From Streptococcus infantarius subsp. infantarius ATCC BAA-102 (GTDB taxonomy: Bacteria; Bacillota; Bacilli; Lactobacillales; Streptococcaceae), in contig NZ_DS572692.1 in assembly GCF_000154985.1 (NCBI RefSeq), forward strand, positions 186,001-250,000: a stretch of 64,000 nt of DNA, written 5' to 3'. The notes beneath the pieces are model-generated. The model had not been told where the DNA came from, searched no databases, and saw only the letters and a program-made list of their open reading frames with translations. Shown piece after piece: positions 1 through 10,046 of the stretch. Position 1 is the stretch's first letter. Each line of letters begins with the position of its first letter. The position numbers and the translations under genes were made by a program.

Positions 1-3
1 CTA

Positions 4-31
4 AAAGGGATGCTTAAAGCATCCTTTTTTT
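4..31 (-). terminator. Rho-independent terminator at the end of ciaRH
   Basis: A 7-bp perfect stem (GGATGCT/AGCATCC) with a 3-nt loop lies against the ciaH stop codon. It is followed by T4 on the minus strand and T7 on the plus strand, so it could work in both directions. Confidence 0.7.
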
Positions 32-1358
32 ATTTACCAAAATTATGTCGGTTAAAACGAACTTCAAAGATAGTTCCTTTTGGATGATTATCCTTAACTT
101 GAATATCACCTTTTAAGGCATCAACAATTTGTTTAGCTAAGGATAGACCAAGTCCAAAGCCACCTTTTTGACGTGTCCTTGCCTTATCAACGCGATAAAA
201 GCGATCAAAAATTTTCGCTTTATCAGCGTCACTAATACCCGGCCCATTATCAGCGACGGTTAGAATAGTCTGGCGTTCTGTTGTTTTAACTGTAAATTCA
301 ATAAAACCGTCGTCATCAGTGTACTTAATCGCATTATCAAACAAGATTGTCATCAATTGTTTAAGCAAGGTGCGATCAGTTTTTATCGGACGATCCGCAG
401 AATTATGAGCAACAAAAGTTTTACCATTTTCTTCGGCAATCATGTTGTAATTCTCAAAAATTTCATTAAAGATTGAAGGTTGGATTTCTTCTAATTCAAC
501 TTTCAATCCATCATCTCGCCTAGCAAGGTTCAAAAGATTGGTTGTTAAAATACGCATATTACGAACTTCGTCAAGACTCGCTGCAATACTTTCACTGTTA
601 TCAAGAATTGTTGCATTCGGTCGTCTAAAAAGACTTTCAAGTCGGTTTTGAAGCACCGCTAACGGCGTTCTTAATTCGTGACTAGCATTTTCAACAAAAC
701 GCTTTTGTTTTTCATAACTTTCTAAAATTGGTTTACGCATCCAATTTGCCAAGTAAATACTTGCTAAAATTGAAATCATCCAGAAAATAATCATGACTGA
801 AACAGTTATGGTTACATAACGTTCGTTTGCCTCATCAAGCTGACTAACACTGATTAAGAAAGTCGCGTATTCAATCGTTGGATAGTCACTACTATACACT
901 CTAACCGTTAAAACATGGTATTTTTCGGTTTGACCAAAGATAGTTGTCATTTTCTCGTCTTTAATCTCACCAATAGTGTCTTCATCAACACTAGATGCTA
1001 ATGTCCCGAACTGGACAAACGCATCAATTACATTTACGATTTTCCCATTTGTATCGTACAATAGCACACTGACATTACTTAAACTTGCCACATTTGAGCT
1101 GGGTTTTCCTTTTCCAGAATTACTAAAACTATTATTAGATTGTAAGGAATCACTACGCTCCATTGTTCGTGTGACGTAATCACTTGCGTTGTCAGCTGCA
1201 TTTTTTAAAGTGGTATCTACAGAAGAATATAGACCATAACGCATAATCTGCAAGATAATCGTGGTCATAATGATGAAAATTCCTGTAAATACAATGAAGA
1301 AATGGAAAAAATTAGAAAACGTTCCTGTTGATAATTTTTTGTGTATGTTATTCAGCAT
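30..1358 (-). CDS. ciaH: Sensor histidine kinase CiaH
   Basis: Membrane histidine kinase of the streptococcal CiaRH two-component system, which governs competence, cell-wall stress and beta-lactam tolerance. In its 442 residues a first membrane segment (about 14-40) is followed by an extracellular domain and a second membrane segment (about 180-205). The H-box NASHELRTP follows near residue 225, then the ATPase N-box DNAIKYTDD, the G1 box DNGPGIS and the G2 box [11 protein letters not shown]. It overlaps the 3' end of the upstream ciaR gene by 11 bp, indicating translational coupling. Length and all kinase motifs are intact. Identity as CiaH rests on the pairing with CiaR and the position next to pepN, which is the usual streptococcal order. 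Confidence 0.93.
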   Translation of the reverse strand: MLNNIHKKLSTGTFSNFFHFFIVFTGIFIIMTTIILQIMRYGLYSSVDTTLKNAADNASDYVTRTMERSDSLQSNNSFSNSGKGKPSSNVASLSNVSVLLYDTNGKIVNVIDAFVQFGTLASSVDEDTIGEIKDEKMTTIFGQTEKYHVLTVRVYSSDYPTIEYATFLISVSQLDEANERYVTITVSVMIIFWMISILASIYLANWMRKPILESYEKQKRFVENASHELRTPLAVLQNRLESLFRRPNATILDNSESIAASLDEVRNMRILTTNLLNLARRDDGLKVELEEIQPSIFNEIFENYNMIAEENGKTFVAHNSADRPIKTDRTLLKQLMTILFDNAIKYTDDDGFIEFTVKTTERQTILTVADNGPGISDADKAKIFDRFYRVDKARTRQKGGFGLGLSLAKQIVDALKGDIQVKDNHPKGTIFEVRFNRHNFGK

Positions 1359-2022
1359 CTTTTAGAATATACCCTACACTACGAAGTGTTTGTAGATTTT
1401 TAGCAAAACTTGTTCCTTTTAATTTTTTGCGAATCTTAGAAACATAAACTTCAACAACTGAAATTGTAGTATCGCTATCAAATCCCCAAATACGGTCAAA
1501 AATTTGTGATTTTGGCAAAATAACATTTTGATTTTGCAAGAAATAAACCAATAAATCAAATTCTTTACCTAGTAACTCAACCTTTTTACCGTTAACAGTT
1601 GTTGTGTTAGTTGATGTATCAGCTGTTAATTCGTGGTAAGAAAGAGTATTATCGTTGAATTTTCCAGAGCGTTTCAAAAGCGCTTGAATACGCATCTTCA
1701 ACTCTTCAAGATAAAATGGTTTTGTCAAATAATCATCAGCACCAAGTTCAAAACCGTGTCCTTTATCATTAAGACTTTCTTTGGCTGTCATAATTAAGAC
1801 AGGTGTCGTAATACCTTGTTCACGTAATTCTTTCAGAACTTGGAAACCATCTTTTTCTGGCAACATCAGATCAAGCAAAATGAGGTCATAAACACCACTT
1901 TCTGCCTCATAAAGCCCTTCTTCACCATCAAAGACTTGCATAACATCTGCAAAATTATCTAAAAAATCAAAGATTGAATTCGATAAACTCAAATCATCTT
2001 CTACTAATAAAATCTTAATCAT
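1348..2022 (-). CDS. ciaR: Response regulator CiaR
   Basis: OmpR/PhoB-family DNA-binding response regulator of 224 residues, partner of CiaH. The receiver domain (1-120) shows the acidic pair ED near residue 8, the phospho-acceptor aspartate in [13 protein letters not shown] near residue 51, and the conserved lysine in YLTKPF. The C-terminal winged helix (about 125-222) carries the recognition segment [13 protein letters not shown] and the closing RSVGYIL. It is the first gene of the ciaRH operon, and a plausible promoter lies just upstream. CiaR activates several small RNAs and its own operon in pneumococcus; no unambiguous CiaR direct repeat was identified here. Confidence 0.95.
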   Translation of the reverse strand: MIKILLVEDDLSLSNSIFDFLDNFADVMQVFDGEEGLYEAESGVYDLILLDLMLPEKDGFQVLKELREQGITTPVLIMTAKESLNDKGHGFELGADDYLTKPFYLEELKMRIQALLKRSGKFNDNTLSYHELTADTSTNTTTVNGKKVELLGKEFDLLVYFLQNQNVILPKSQIFDRIWGFDSDTTISVVEVYVSKIRKKLKGTSFAKNLQTLRSVGYILKDAE

Positions 2023-2046
2023 ATATCTTGCTCCCTTATTCGTCTT

Positions 2047-2076
2047 ATTATATCATTACTTAACCCTTAAGTCTAA
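2047..2076 (-). promoter_or_regulatory. Candidate ciaRH promoter
   Basis: On the minus strand a -35-like TTAGAC (2071-2076) is separated by 18 nt from a perfect -10 TATAAT (2047-2052), about 25 nt upstream of ciaR. The spacer contains two TTAAG words, resembling half of a CiaR site, but with a spacing of 7 rather than the known 11. Confidence 0.45.
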
Positions 2077-2143
2077 GTATTTAAAACAATAATGTCAGTT
2101 TATCAAAAGCATATCGTAAGCAGCTTAAGATTTCCTAAAAACA

Positions 2144-2174
2144 CAAAAAGCGTCTGAGTTTTCACTCAAACGCC
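2144..2174 (-). terminator. Terminator after pepN
   Basis: GC-containing stem (GCGTTTGAGT pairing with ACTCAGACGC on the minus strand) followed by T5, just downstream of the pepN stop codon. Confidence 0.8.
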
Positions 2175-2188
2175 CTTTATATTTTCTA

Positions 2189-4732
2189 CTATTTTACAGC
2201 TGCAAGAGCTTCTTCGACAGCAACTTTACTTGTGCTAATCAAATCAAGACGAGCAGAGATTTCTTTGATACCCATTGTGATGTTACGACTGATGGCCATA
2301 TCATTTAATTGTGGTTCAAAGAACGCTTTGTATTCTTCAAGACGTTCAGTTGTTTTGAATGAGTTGGCTGGGTAGATAACGAATTTATCAAAACTCATGT
2401 CACCACCAAGTGTAGCTTTAATCCAATCCCAGTTTTCACGAGCCCAAGTCCAAAATGCCCCCTGAGAGAATGGTTTATCAAGGAATGGACGGTACCAGCT
2501 CATTGCCAAGTCTTGAGGTTTAACAACGTCTTTGTTCTTCAATTCAGCCAAGACACGTTCAACTGTTGCATTTTCTTTTGTATTTGACAACGCTGATGCT
2601 AATTGACGTTTGAAGTTACCATCATTAGTTTTCACATAAGTATCAAGGTATAGAGATACTAATTCTTCAGTTTCAGCGTGTTTGATTTGGTTAGCAAGAA
2701 CTGACATACGAATTGAGGCTGGAATCGCTTCGATATTGTCTTTATGTTGGTGGAAAATAGCCTCCGCTTTTGTGACAGCATCTTCGTTATCAGCATACAA
2801 CATTAATGAAATAGTGTTTTGACGAACCATTTCATCTTCGTCTGATTCCCCAGCTTTTGGTTCAAATCCTAGACGATCGTAGTTCTTTTGCATCAAACGG
2901 CTAATCAAGGCTTTAAATTGTGCTTGTGCTTGACTTCCTTCCTCTAAGAAGATACCCAAACCTTCAACAACTTGAGAAATAGCTTCCGCTACTAAGTATG
3001 ATGTTTCATCAGAAAGTTTTGTCAAAAGTGGAACTAACTCAGCGTAAGAAATTTCACCACTTTCAGCAAGTAAACGACGTTCTTGGATAATTTGAAGTTT
3101 TGAAACAGCATCAAGCTCAGTCAATTGTTCAAGAACTGTATCTAACAAGTCACCTTTGTAGTTTGTAATATAGTGAGCAGTATTTTCTGTATTTAGACGG
3201 AAAGCTCCATCATTTTCAGAAGCAAGCTTGCTGTAATTAGGAATTTCAAGACGAGCTTCTGTTAGAGTATCTGGAAGTCCTTTCCAATTACTATTAAGTG
3301 GAATTGGCCAAATACGGTTTTCATCAACACTTTCACCGATGAAAAATTGTTTTTGACTAAGAACGAGTGTATCATCAACCACTTCAGCAGTAACCACTGG
3401 ATATCCTGGTTGTTCTAACCATGCATCCATAAAAGCAGCAACATCTTTTCCTGATGCTTCTGATAAAGCATCCCAAAGGTCACGACCGATTGTATTACTA
3501 TATTGGTGTTTTTCAAAGTAGATTTTAAGACCTGCACGGAAATCGTCATCTCCTAACCAACGACGAAGCATGTGCATCAAGCGACTACCTTTGGCGTAAA
3601 CGATAGCTGGGTCAAACAAAGTATTGATTTCATCAGGGTGTTTGACTTCAACGTGAACTGATTGAACACCATCAGTAGCATCACGTTTAAGAGCTAATGG
3701 AAGACCACCTGTTTGGAAATCTTCAAAGATATTCCACGATGGTTCAATAGCATCAACAGAAACGTATTCCATCATGTTGGCAAATGATTCATTCAACCAT
3801 AAATCATCCCACCATTTCATTGTAACAAGGTTACCAAACCATTGGTGAGCTAATTCGTGAGCAACAACAAGCGCAACGCTTTGGCGGCTCTTAACAGTTG
3901 AGTTCTCATCAACAAGAAGATAAACTTCACGATAAGTTACCAATCCCCAGTTTTCCATAGCTCCAGCCGAGAAATCAGGAAGCGCAACGTGATATGACAA
4001 TGGAATTGGGTATTTAACACCGAAATATTCTTCGTAAAAGTCAATAACACGAACAGCAATATCAAGTGAGAAATCTAATGCTTTAAGAGCATGCGCTTTT
4101 GTAGAGAAGACTCCTACTTCTGTTCCGTTCTTAGTTTTAGCTGTTTTTCCTTGCAAATCACCAATAGCAAACGCAAGCAAGTATGATGACATACGAGGTG
4201 TTGTATCAAATGTCCATAGACCAGTTTCTTTACGACGTTCAGCATCAACTTCAGGCATATTTGAAAGAACAATTTCACCTTCTGTTTGGTCAAATTTGAT
4301 ACTCAAGTCAAATGTTGCTTTTGCTTCTGGCTCATCGATACATGGGAATGCTTCACGCGCAAAGTGACTTTCAAATTGAGTTAAGATTACTTCTTTTTTA
4401 ACACCATCAACAGTGTAATATGATGGGTAAATTCCAGTCATGTTATCAGTAATTTTACCTGAAAACTCAACAACAAGTGTCATTATTCCTGTTTCTGGTA
4501 ACTCAACATGAACAGCTTCATTGTCGTTGTCAATCGTAAATTCAAGGTTTTGATTATCTAACAAGACAGAAGCAACCGTTAAATCTTTTTGGTGAAATGA
4601 AATAACACTATCTAAAGCTTCACCACTAATGGCAACGTTACCTGAAAAAGTTTTAGCTTGACGGTTGATATCAAGGAAAATATTATAATTTTCAGGAACA
4701 AACTTTTCAATAAAATGTTCTACAGTTTTCAT
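2189..4732 (-). CDS. pepN: Aminopeptidase N (M1 family)
   Basis: Cytosolic zinc aminopeptidase that removes N-terminal residues from peptides taken up by the cell. Its length of 847 residues is normal for lactic acid bacterial PepN. The substrate-binding GAMEN motif (AGAMENWG) lies near residue 257. The zinc site HELAHQWFG follows near 290, with the third zinc ligand glutamate in WLNESFAN. The C-terminal half is the helical ERAP1-like domain. AGGAG lies at a normal distance before the ATG. It is monocistronic, with its own promoter and terminator, and sits next to ciaRH as in other streptococci. Confidence 0.96.
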   Translation of the reverse strand: MKTVEHFIEKFVPENYNIFLDINRQAKTFSGNVAISGEALDSVISFHQKDLTVASVLLDNQNLEFTIDNDNEAVHVELPETGIMTLVVEFSGKITDNMTGIYPSYYTVDGVKKEVILTQFESHFAREAFPCIDEPEAKATFDLSIKFDQTEGEIVLSNMPEVDAERRKETGLWTFDTTPRMSSYLLAFAIGDLQGKTAKTKNGTEVGVFSTKAHALKALDFSLDIAVRVIDFYEEYFGVKYPIPLSYHVALPDFSAGAMENWGLVTYREVYLLVDENSTVKSRQSVALVVAHELAHQWFGNLVTMKWWDDLWLNESFANMMEYVSVDAIEPSWNIFEDFQTGGLPLALKRDATDGVQSVHVEVKHPDEINTLFDPAIVYAKGSRLMHMLRRWLGDDDFRAGLKIYFEKHQYSNTIGRDLWDALSEASGKDVAAFMDAWLEQPGYPVVTAEVVDDTLVLSQKQFFIGESVDENRIWPIPLNSNWKGLPDTLTEARLEIPNYSKLASENDGAFRLNTENTAHYITNYKGDLLDTVLEQLTELDAVSKLQIIQERRLLAESGEISYAELVPLLTKLSDETSYLVAEAISQVVEGLGIFLEEGSQAQAQFKALISRLMQKNYDRLGFEPKAGESDEDEMVRQNTISLMLYADNEDAVTKAEAIFHQHKDNIEAIPASIRMSVLANQIKHAETEELVSLYLDTYVKTNDGNFKRQLASALSNTKENATVERVLAELKNKDVVKPQDLAMSWYRPFLDKPFSQGAFWTWARENWDWIKATLGGDMSFDKFVIYPANSFKTTERLEEYKAFFEPQLNDMAISRNITMGIKEISARLDLISTSKVAVEEALAAVK

Positions 4733-4876
4733 ATAACTCCTTTAAAACATAGAATGAGGACCAACATATTGTTTGCCCCATATCACTTAATCTTTTAAAA
4801 TTTAAGTTTGGTACCAAGTATTGTTATCATTTTTTGCAAATGTCAGAATTGACACACAATACTTTCAAACTTCATC

Positions 4877-4905
4877 ATTATATCACAAAATATGATATAT
4901 GTCAG
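4877..4905 (-). promoter_or_regulatory. Candidate pepN promoter
   Basis: Minus strand -35 CTGACA (4900-4905), a 17-nt spacer and a perfect -10 TATAAT (4877-4882). It lies about 145 nt before the pepN start, giving a long 5' leader. In the leader I saw no clear riboswitch. Confidence 0.5.
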
Positions 4906-4920
4906 TTTTAAAAATCTTGT

Positions 4921-4963
4921 AAACAAAAGAAGGTTACCACTAGCAGGCAGCCTTTCTTTTGTT
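4921..4963 (-). terminator. Terminator after phoU
   Basis: Long stem (ACAAAAGAA-AGG with CCT-TCTTTTGT) that overlaps the phoU stop codon and ends in a T-rich stretch on both strands. It would close the pst-phoU operon. Confidence 0.6.
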
Positions 4964-5616
4964 TATAATTCAATTATTTTTCCTGTTTTAAGGTAAACAA
5001 CCCATTCACAAAGGTTACGAGCATAGTCACCAATACGTTCTAAGTAAGTGATAACTTGAAGATATTCTTTACCAGCAAATACTGTATCTGGTTGTTGGCG
5101 GATTGATTCAACAGCCATATTTTGAATTTCTTTAAAGTAATTATCGATCACTTCATCAGAAGCAGCGACTTCATAAGCACGTTCTTCATCACCAATCACA
5201 TAAACGTCAAGTGCTTCTTCGACCATGTTACGAACAGCTTTACCCATTTTTTTGATTTCTGCTTCTACTTCTGGCAAACGCTCTTCGCCTTTAACACGAA
5301 TAGTGGCTTTTGCGATAGATGCTGCATGGTCACCCATACGTTCAACATCACTTGAAGCTTTCAAAACAGTGATAACTGTACGCAAATCTTGTGATACAGG
5401 TTGTTGGAGAGCGATAATCTCGAGAGATTTTTTTTCAAGCTTAGTTTCAAAGTTATTGACAACTTCATCACCCTCGATAACTTCTTTTGCCAATTCACGG
5501 TCATGGCTGATGAATGCTTGAACCGTTTTGTTAATTTGTGACAACACTTCAGTGCCCATAGCATAGAATTGGTTATGCAATTTTTCTAATTCATCATCAA
5601 ATTTTGATCTTAACAT
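4963..5616 (-). CDS. phoU: Phosphate transport regulator PhoU
   Basis: Two tandem PhoU helical bundles in 217 residues (about 8-105 and 110-210). These carry metal-binding-type signatures such as ERMGDHAASIAKA in the first repeat and ERIGDYARNLCEW in the second. PhoU is a peripheral cytoplasmic protein that restrains Pst transport and phosphate signalling. It is the last gene of the operon, 30 bp after pstB2. No pho two-component genes lie in this window, so the regulator it talks to is elsewhere. Confidence 0.95.
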   Translation of the reverse strand: MLRSKFDDELEKLHNQFYAMGTEVLSQINKTVQAFISHDRELAKEVIEGDEVVNNFETKLEKKSLEIIALQQPVSQDLRTVITVLKASSDVERMGDHAASIAKATIRVKGEERLPEVEAEIKKMGKAVRNMVEEALDVYVIGDEERAYEVAASDEVIDNYFKEIQNMAVESIRQQPDTVFAGKEYLQVITYLERIGDYARNLCEWVVYLKTGKIIEL

Positions 5617-5646
5617 AGTATCATCTCCTTTTGAGTATCCCCAAAA

Positions 5647-6405
5647 CTAACCAAATTTACCAGTGATATAATCTTCGGTTTCTTTGCGTTTAGGATTCAT
5701 GAACATTTCATGAGTTTTTCCGTATTCAATAAGTTTACCATCTAGGAAGAATCCTGTACGGTCTGAAATACGTGAAGCTTGTTGCATTGAACGTGTTACA
5801 AGAAGCATTGTGTATTTATCTTTCAAACCATAAAGAGTATCTTCAACCTTGCCAGCTGAGATTGGATCAAGAGCCGATGTTGGTTCATCAAGCAAAATGA
5901 TTTTTGGACTTGTCGCTAAAACACGCGCGACACAAACACGTTGCTGCTGACCACCAGACAAGCCAAGAGCTGAATCATGCAAACGGTCTTTTACTTCATC
6001 CCAGATTGAAGCTCCAATCAAAGAACTTTCAACTGCTTCATCTAAAACTTGCTTATCTTTAATTCCTTTTAGACGTAGGCCATAAACAACATTTTCATAG
6101 ATTGACATTGGAAATGGATTCGGTTGTTGGAAAACCATTCCAATTTCTTTACGAAGTTCAACCGTATCTGTTCGTGGACTATAAATGTTATGTCCATTAT
6201 AAACGATTGAGCCTGTTAAAGTCACCTCTGGATTCAAATCTCCCATTCGGTTAATTGAACGTAGAAGAGTTGATTTTCCTGAACCAGATGGACCAATAAG
6301 TGCTGTGATTTCATTAGGATAGAAATCCATCGAGACATTATTGAGTGCTTTTTTTTTATTATAGTAAACAGATAAGTCTCTTACTTTTAAAATAGGTTCT
6401 GTCAT
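5647..6405 (-). CDS. pstB2: Phosphate ABC transporter ATPase PstB (second copy)
   Basis: ATPase subunit of the high-affinity phosphate importer, 252 residues. Walker A is GPSGSGKST, the Q-loop VFQQPNPF, the signature [13 protein letters not shown] and Walker [14 protein letters not shown]. The switch region reads [10 protein letters not shown], whereas canonical PstB, including the neighbour, has [10 protein letters not shown]: the H-loop histidine is an arginine. The neighbouring pstB1 encodes a canonical ATPase. The two may form a heterodimer with one impaired catalytic site (inference). It lies 11 bp after pstB1. Confidence 0.94.
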   Translation of the reverse strand: MTEPILKVRDLSVYYNKKKALNNVSMDFYPNEITALIGPSGSGKSTLLRSINRMGDLNPEVTLTGSIVYNGHNIYSPRTDTVELRKEIGMVFQQPNPFPMSIYENVVYGLRLKGIKDKQVLDEAVESSLIGASIWDEVKDRLHDSALGLSGGQQQRVCVARVLATSPKIILLDEPTSALDPISAGKVEDTLYGLKDKYTMLLVTRSMQQASRISDRTGFFLDGKLIEYGKTHEMFMNPKRKETEDYITGKFG

Positions 6406-6416
6406 GTCTTGCCTTT

Positions 6417-7220
6417 CTAACCAAAGTGTCCTGACACATAATCGCTAGTTGATTGCAATTTTGCATTTTGGAAAATATTATTGGTTTTATCGTATTCGAT
6501 TAAATCCCCCAAATAGAAGAAGGCTGTATAATCACTAGCACGTGCAGCTTGTTGCATGTTATGAGTAACAATAATAATTGTGTAATCTTTTTTCAACTCA
6601 AACATCGTATCTTCCAGTTGCATTGTCGCAACTGGGTCAAGGGCTGATGCAGGTTCGTCCATCAAAAGAATATCTGGTTTCACTGCAATAGCACGAGCAA
6701 TACACAAACGTTGTTGCTGACCACCTGAAAGTGTAAAGGCTGATTTGTGCAAATCATCTTTTACTTGATCCCAGAGAGCAGCTTGTTTTAGAGAAGTCTC
6801 AACGATTTCATCTAAAAATTGTTTATCTTTGACACCTGCACGCTCATAGGCAAATGTAATATTTTTATAAATTGATTTAACAAATGGATTTGGTCGTTGG
6901 AAAACCATTCCGATGTGCTTACGCATTTCGTAAACGTTAATGTTTTTGGCATTAACATCAATACCATCGTACAAAATTTGTCCAGTGACTTTCGCAATAT
7001 CAATGGTATCGTTCATACGATTTAAGCTACGAAGAAAAGTTGATTTACCACATCCTGAAGGTCCGATAAGAGCAGTGATTTTATTTTTTTCAAACTGCAT
7101 ATCAATTCCCTTGATAGCTTCTTTTTGACCATAGTAAACATGAAGGTCTTTTGTAGCTAGGGCTAATTTTTCTTCAGGAAAAGTAATAATATGTCTTTCA
7201 TTCCAGTTATACTTTGTCAT
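6417..7220 (-). CDS. pstB1: Phosphate ABC transporter ATPase PstB (first copy)
   Basis: ATPase subunit of the Pst importer, 267 residues. It shows Walker [11 protein letters not shown]-loop VFQRPNPF, signature [13 protein letters not shown], Walker [14 protein letters not shown] and an intact H-loop histidine in [10 protein letters not shown]. The N terminus has about 15 more residues than pstB2. It lies 10 bp after pstA in the same operon. The numbering 1 and 2 follows gene order only. Confidence 0.94.
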   Translation of the reverse strand: MTKYNWNERHIITFPEEKLALATKDLHVYYGQKEAIKGIDMQFEKNKITALIGPSGCGKSTFLRSLNRMNDTIDIAKVTGQILYDGIDVNAKNINVYEMRKHIGMVFQRPNPFVKSIYKNITFAYERAGVKDKQFLDEIVETSLKQAALWDQVKDDLHKSAFTLSGGQQQRLCIARAIAVKPDILLMDEPASALDPVATMQLEDTMFELKKDYTIIIVTHNMQQAARASDYTAFFYLGDLIEYDKTNNIFQNAKLQSTSDYVSGHFG

Positions 7221-7230
7221 CTCTTCTCCT

Positions 7231-8118
7231 TTATTTTGCTGACGTTAATTTGGCATGAAGTTTTTTACCGATATAACGTGCTGAGAGGTTGAAAATTAAG
7301 ATGAAAATCAAGAGAACTGCAGCACTTCCTTGCGATACTTGAGTCGCATCAGGAATCGTTCCTTCACTATTAACTTTCCAAATGTGAACAGCCAAAGTTT
7401 CGGCTTGACGGAAAATTGAAATTGGACTTGTAACACTTAGCGGATTCCAGTTTGACCAATCGAGAGCTGGTGCTGATTGACCAGCTGTGTAGATAAGCGC
7501 TGCTGCTTCACCGAAAATACGACCTGAAGCAAGAACGATACCAGTCACAATACTCGGAAGAGCTTCTGGAATGACCACATGAACTACTGTTTCCCAACGT
7601 GACAAACCAAGCGCAAGACCTGCTTCAAGTTGTGTGTGGTGAACATTACGAAGACCATCTTCAACATTACGTGTCATTTGAGGAAGGTTGAAAACAGTAA
7701 GTGCAAGGGCACCTGAGATAATTGAGAATCCATATTGGAATTGAACAACGAAAATCAGATAACCAAACAAACCGACAACAACAGATGGTAAAGATGAAAG
7801 AATTTCAATACATGTTCTGATGAAGTTTGTAAAGCGGCCTTTTTTCGCGTATTCAGACAAATAAATTCCTGCTCCCATTGATAAAGGAATAGAAATAACC
7901 AATGTGATTACCAAAAGAAAGAGGGAGTTATACAATTGAATCCCAATACCACCACCTGCTTCATACGATGATGATTTACCAGTCAAGAATGACCAGTTAA
8001 CATGAGGTAATCCATTTACCAAGATATATAGTAGTAATGATGCCAAAATCGCAACAATAATTCCAGCAATTGTATAGAGAATTCCTGTTGCTAACTTATC
8101 AAATTTCTTAGCGTGCAT
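7231..8118 (-). CDS. pstA: Phosphate ABC transporter permease PstA
   Basis: Inner permease subunit that pairs with PstC. It has six predicted membrane segments, the first at about residues 10-35. The ATPase-coupling EAA loop is recognisable as [26 protein letters not shown] (split here only for description: [12 protein letters not shown] then VVIPEALPS). I chose the ATG at 8118, which gives 295 residues. An open frame continues 12 codons upstream, but MHAKKFDKL is the usual beginning, and this start overlaps the pstC stop by 11 bp in the manner of a coupled pair. Confidence 0.9.
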   Translation of the reverse strand: MHAKKFDKLATGILYTIAGIIVAILASLLLYILVNGLPHVNWSFLTGKSSSYEAGGGIGIQLYNSLFLLVITLVISIPLSMGAGIYLSEYAKKGRFTNFIRTCIEILSSLPSVVVGLFGYLIFVVQFQYGFSIISGALALTVFNLPQMTRNVEDGLRNVHHTQLEAGLALGLSRWETVVHVVIPEALPSIVTGIVLASGRIFGEAAALIYTAGQSAPALDWSNWNPLSVTSPISIFRQAETLAVHIWKVNSEGTIPDATQVSQGSAAVLLIFILIFNLSARYIGKKLHAKLTSAK

Positions 8119-9025
8119 AGTTTCTCTTTCTTTCTCTTGTAATAAATTTAACAAGCATGTTGAATCCTAGGCTCATGATGAGTAGAACCAACGCTAGTGA
8201 CCAAAGAACATTATTTTGAACAGTTCCCATAACGGTATTACCGATTCCCATTGTAAGAACGGATGTTAGGGTTGCTGCTGGAGTTGTTAGAGAGGTTGGA
8301 ACAACGGCTGAGTTACCAACAACCATTTGGATAGCTAAGGCTTCACCAAAGGCACGTGCCATACCGAAAATAACTGCGGTAAAGATACCAGGTCTAGCAG
8401 CATTTAAAATAACGCGCCAGATTGTTTGCCAACGAGTGGCTCCCATCGCTAAACTAGCTTCTTTATAATGTCTTGGCACTGCTTTTAAACTATCGATTGT
8501 CATGAAGGTTACCGTTGGTAAAATCATAACAAACAAAACGCAGACACCAGATAAGATACCAAACCCCGTTCCACCAAAGATAGAACGTGTAAATGGAACG
8601 ATAACTTGCAAACCAATGAATCCATAAACAACAGATGGAATACCTGTTAATAATTCAATAGCTGGTTGAAGAATTTTGGCTCCATATTTTGGAGAAATTT
8701 CTGTCATAAAGACTGCCGCACCAATAGCAATCGGAGTTGCTACCAAGGCAGACAAAATAGTTACAATAAACGATCCCAAAATCATTGGAAGAGCACCGAA
8801 TGATCCTGAACTTGGATCCCACTTACTTCCAAAGAGGAATGTGATTGGATTAACACCATCGATGAAGAAAGTTGATAATCCTTTTTGGGCAACGAAGATT
8901 AAAATCATTGCCACGATGAAAACAATTAGTACTAAACAAAAGAATGTGATGCCTTTTCCGAACTTCTCAAGGCGAGAATTTTTTGAAGGCGTTGTTAACT
9001 GTTTCTCAAGATCTTGATTTCTCAT
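8108..9025 (-). CDS. pstC: Phosphate ABC transporter permease PstC
   Basis: Membrane permease subunit of the Pst importer, 305 residues. It has a cytoplasmic N terminus (about 1-25), six hydrophobic segments and an EAA loop around KEASLAMGATRWQT. The gene is preceded by a Shine-Dalgarno sequence 9 bp after pstS and overlaps pstA. The family assignment is unambiguous from the conserved ITFLFGSKWDP and IPSVVYGFIGL segments. Confidence 0.94.
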   Translation of the reverse strand: MRNQDLEKQLTTPSKNSRLEKFGKGITFFCLVLIVFIVAMILIFVAQKGLSTFFIDGVNPITFLFGSKWDPSSGSFGALPMILGSFIVTILSALVATPIAIGAAVFMTEISPKYGAKILQPAIELLTGIPSVVYGFIGLQVIVPFTRSIFGGTGFGILSGVCVLFVMILPTVTFMTIDSLKAVPRHYKEASLAMGATRWQTIWRVILNAARPGIFTAVIFGMARAFGEALAIQMVVGNSAVVPTSLTTPAATLTSVLTMGIGNTVMGTVQNNVLWSLALVLLIMSLGFNMLVKFITRERKRNYAR

Positions 9026-9034
9026 AGTATCTCC

Positions 9035-9901
9035 TTATTTTGCTGTAACGGTGCCATCAGCTGATTTGGTAACTTTCATTTCATTGACTGAAATGTAGCC
9101 CATATGTTCAACAATTCCTTCTTGAACTTCATCACTCATGACGTAATCCAAAAATTCTTTGGTCAAACCTGTTGGTTTACCTTTCGTGTACATATGTTCG
9201 TATGACCAAAGTGGCCATTTGTTTTTAGTTACATTTTCGGTTGTTGGTTTATATCCATTTAGACGAATAGTCTTAACAGAACTATCAACGTAAGCAAAAG
9301 CAAGATAAGAAATAGCTCCTGGAGTTTGCGAAACAATTGACTTAACCATACCGTTTGAGTCTTGTTCTTGACTTTGAATAGCTGGATCACCTTTCATGAT
9401 GATACCATCAAATGTCGCACGTGATCCCGAACTTGCTGCACGGTTAATAATTGAAATAGTTAAGTCCGGCCCACCAACTTCTTTCCAGTTAGTAATTTTC
9501 CCAGTGAAGATTTGGTGTAATTGCTCAGTTGTTAGATTGTTAACAGATACCTTTTTGTTAACAACAACCGCAAGACCTGCTACTGCTACTTGGTGATCAA
9601 CCAACTTGTCGGCATTGATACCTTCTTTTTCTTCTGCGAAAACATCGCTATTACCAATTTGAACAGCCCCTGACTGAACTTGTGAAAGACCTGTACCAGA
9701 TCCACCACCTTGGACATTGACTGTCTTACCAATATTCGTCGATCCGAACTCATCAGCGGCAGCTTCAACAAGTGGTTGTAGGGCTGTCGATCCTACGCTG
9801 GTAATCGACTGACCCTTGTCAATCCAGCTTGAACAACCAGATAATACAAAGGCTACTGAGGTAGCTAGCAATAAAAAGCTAAGAATTTTCATTTTTTTCA
9901 T
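9035..9901 (-). CDS. pstS: Phosphate-binding lipoprotein PstS
   Basis: Extracellular phosphate receptor of the Pst importer, 288 residues. The N terminus is a lipoprotein signal peptide with the lipobox LSGC (cysteine about 23), so the mature protein is lipid-anchored. The phosphate-binding elements [22 protein letters not shown] and [13 protein letters not shown] are present. It is the first gene of pstS-pstC-pstA-pstB1-pstB2-phoU, all on one strand with gaps of 30 bp or less. Confidence 0.95.
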   Translation of the reverse strand: MKKMKILSFLLLATSVAFVLSGCSSWIDKGQSITSVGSTALQPLVEAAADEFGSTNIGKTVNVQGGGSGTGLSQVQSGAVQIGNSDVFAEEKEGINADKLVDHQVAVAGLAVVVNKKVSVNNLTTEQLHQIFTGKITNWKEVGGPDLTISIINRAASSGSRATFDGIIMKGDPAIQSQEQDSNGMVKSIVSQTPGAISYLAFAYVDSSVKTIRLNGYKPTTENVTKNKWPLWSYEHMYTKGKPTGLTKEFLDYVMSDEVQEGIVEHMGYISVNEMKVTKSADGTVTAK

Positions 9902-9972
9902 TTGCGATTCCTACTTCTTTTTGAAAATAAAAAAGTAATTGACATGAAGTGTTACAAACACCTCATATGCAA

Positions 9973-10000
9973 ATAGTAACATATCACTGAAAGCTTGAAA
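9973..10000 (-). promoter_or_regulatory. Weak candidate pst promoter
   Basis: Minus strand TTTCAA (9995-10000), a 16-nt spacer and TACTAT (9973-9978), about 70 nt before pstS. Between it and the gene lies GTGTTTGTAACAC, a short inverted repeat of unknown meaning. The TTTCA word occurs twice here, 8 nt apart, which could be a PhoP/PhoB-type direct repeat; this is only a suggestion. Confidence 0.3.
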
Positions 10001-10046
10001 AGTAGTTTTCAGGCCATCACATTCAAAAATTAGTACCTATAACAGT

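Noticed and set aside
2030-2090. A CiaR binding repeat before ciaR
   Set aside because: The TTAAG words are spaced 7 nt apart instead of 11, so it does not match the known motif.
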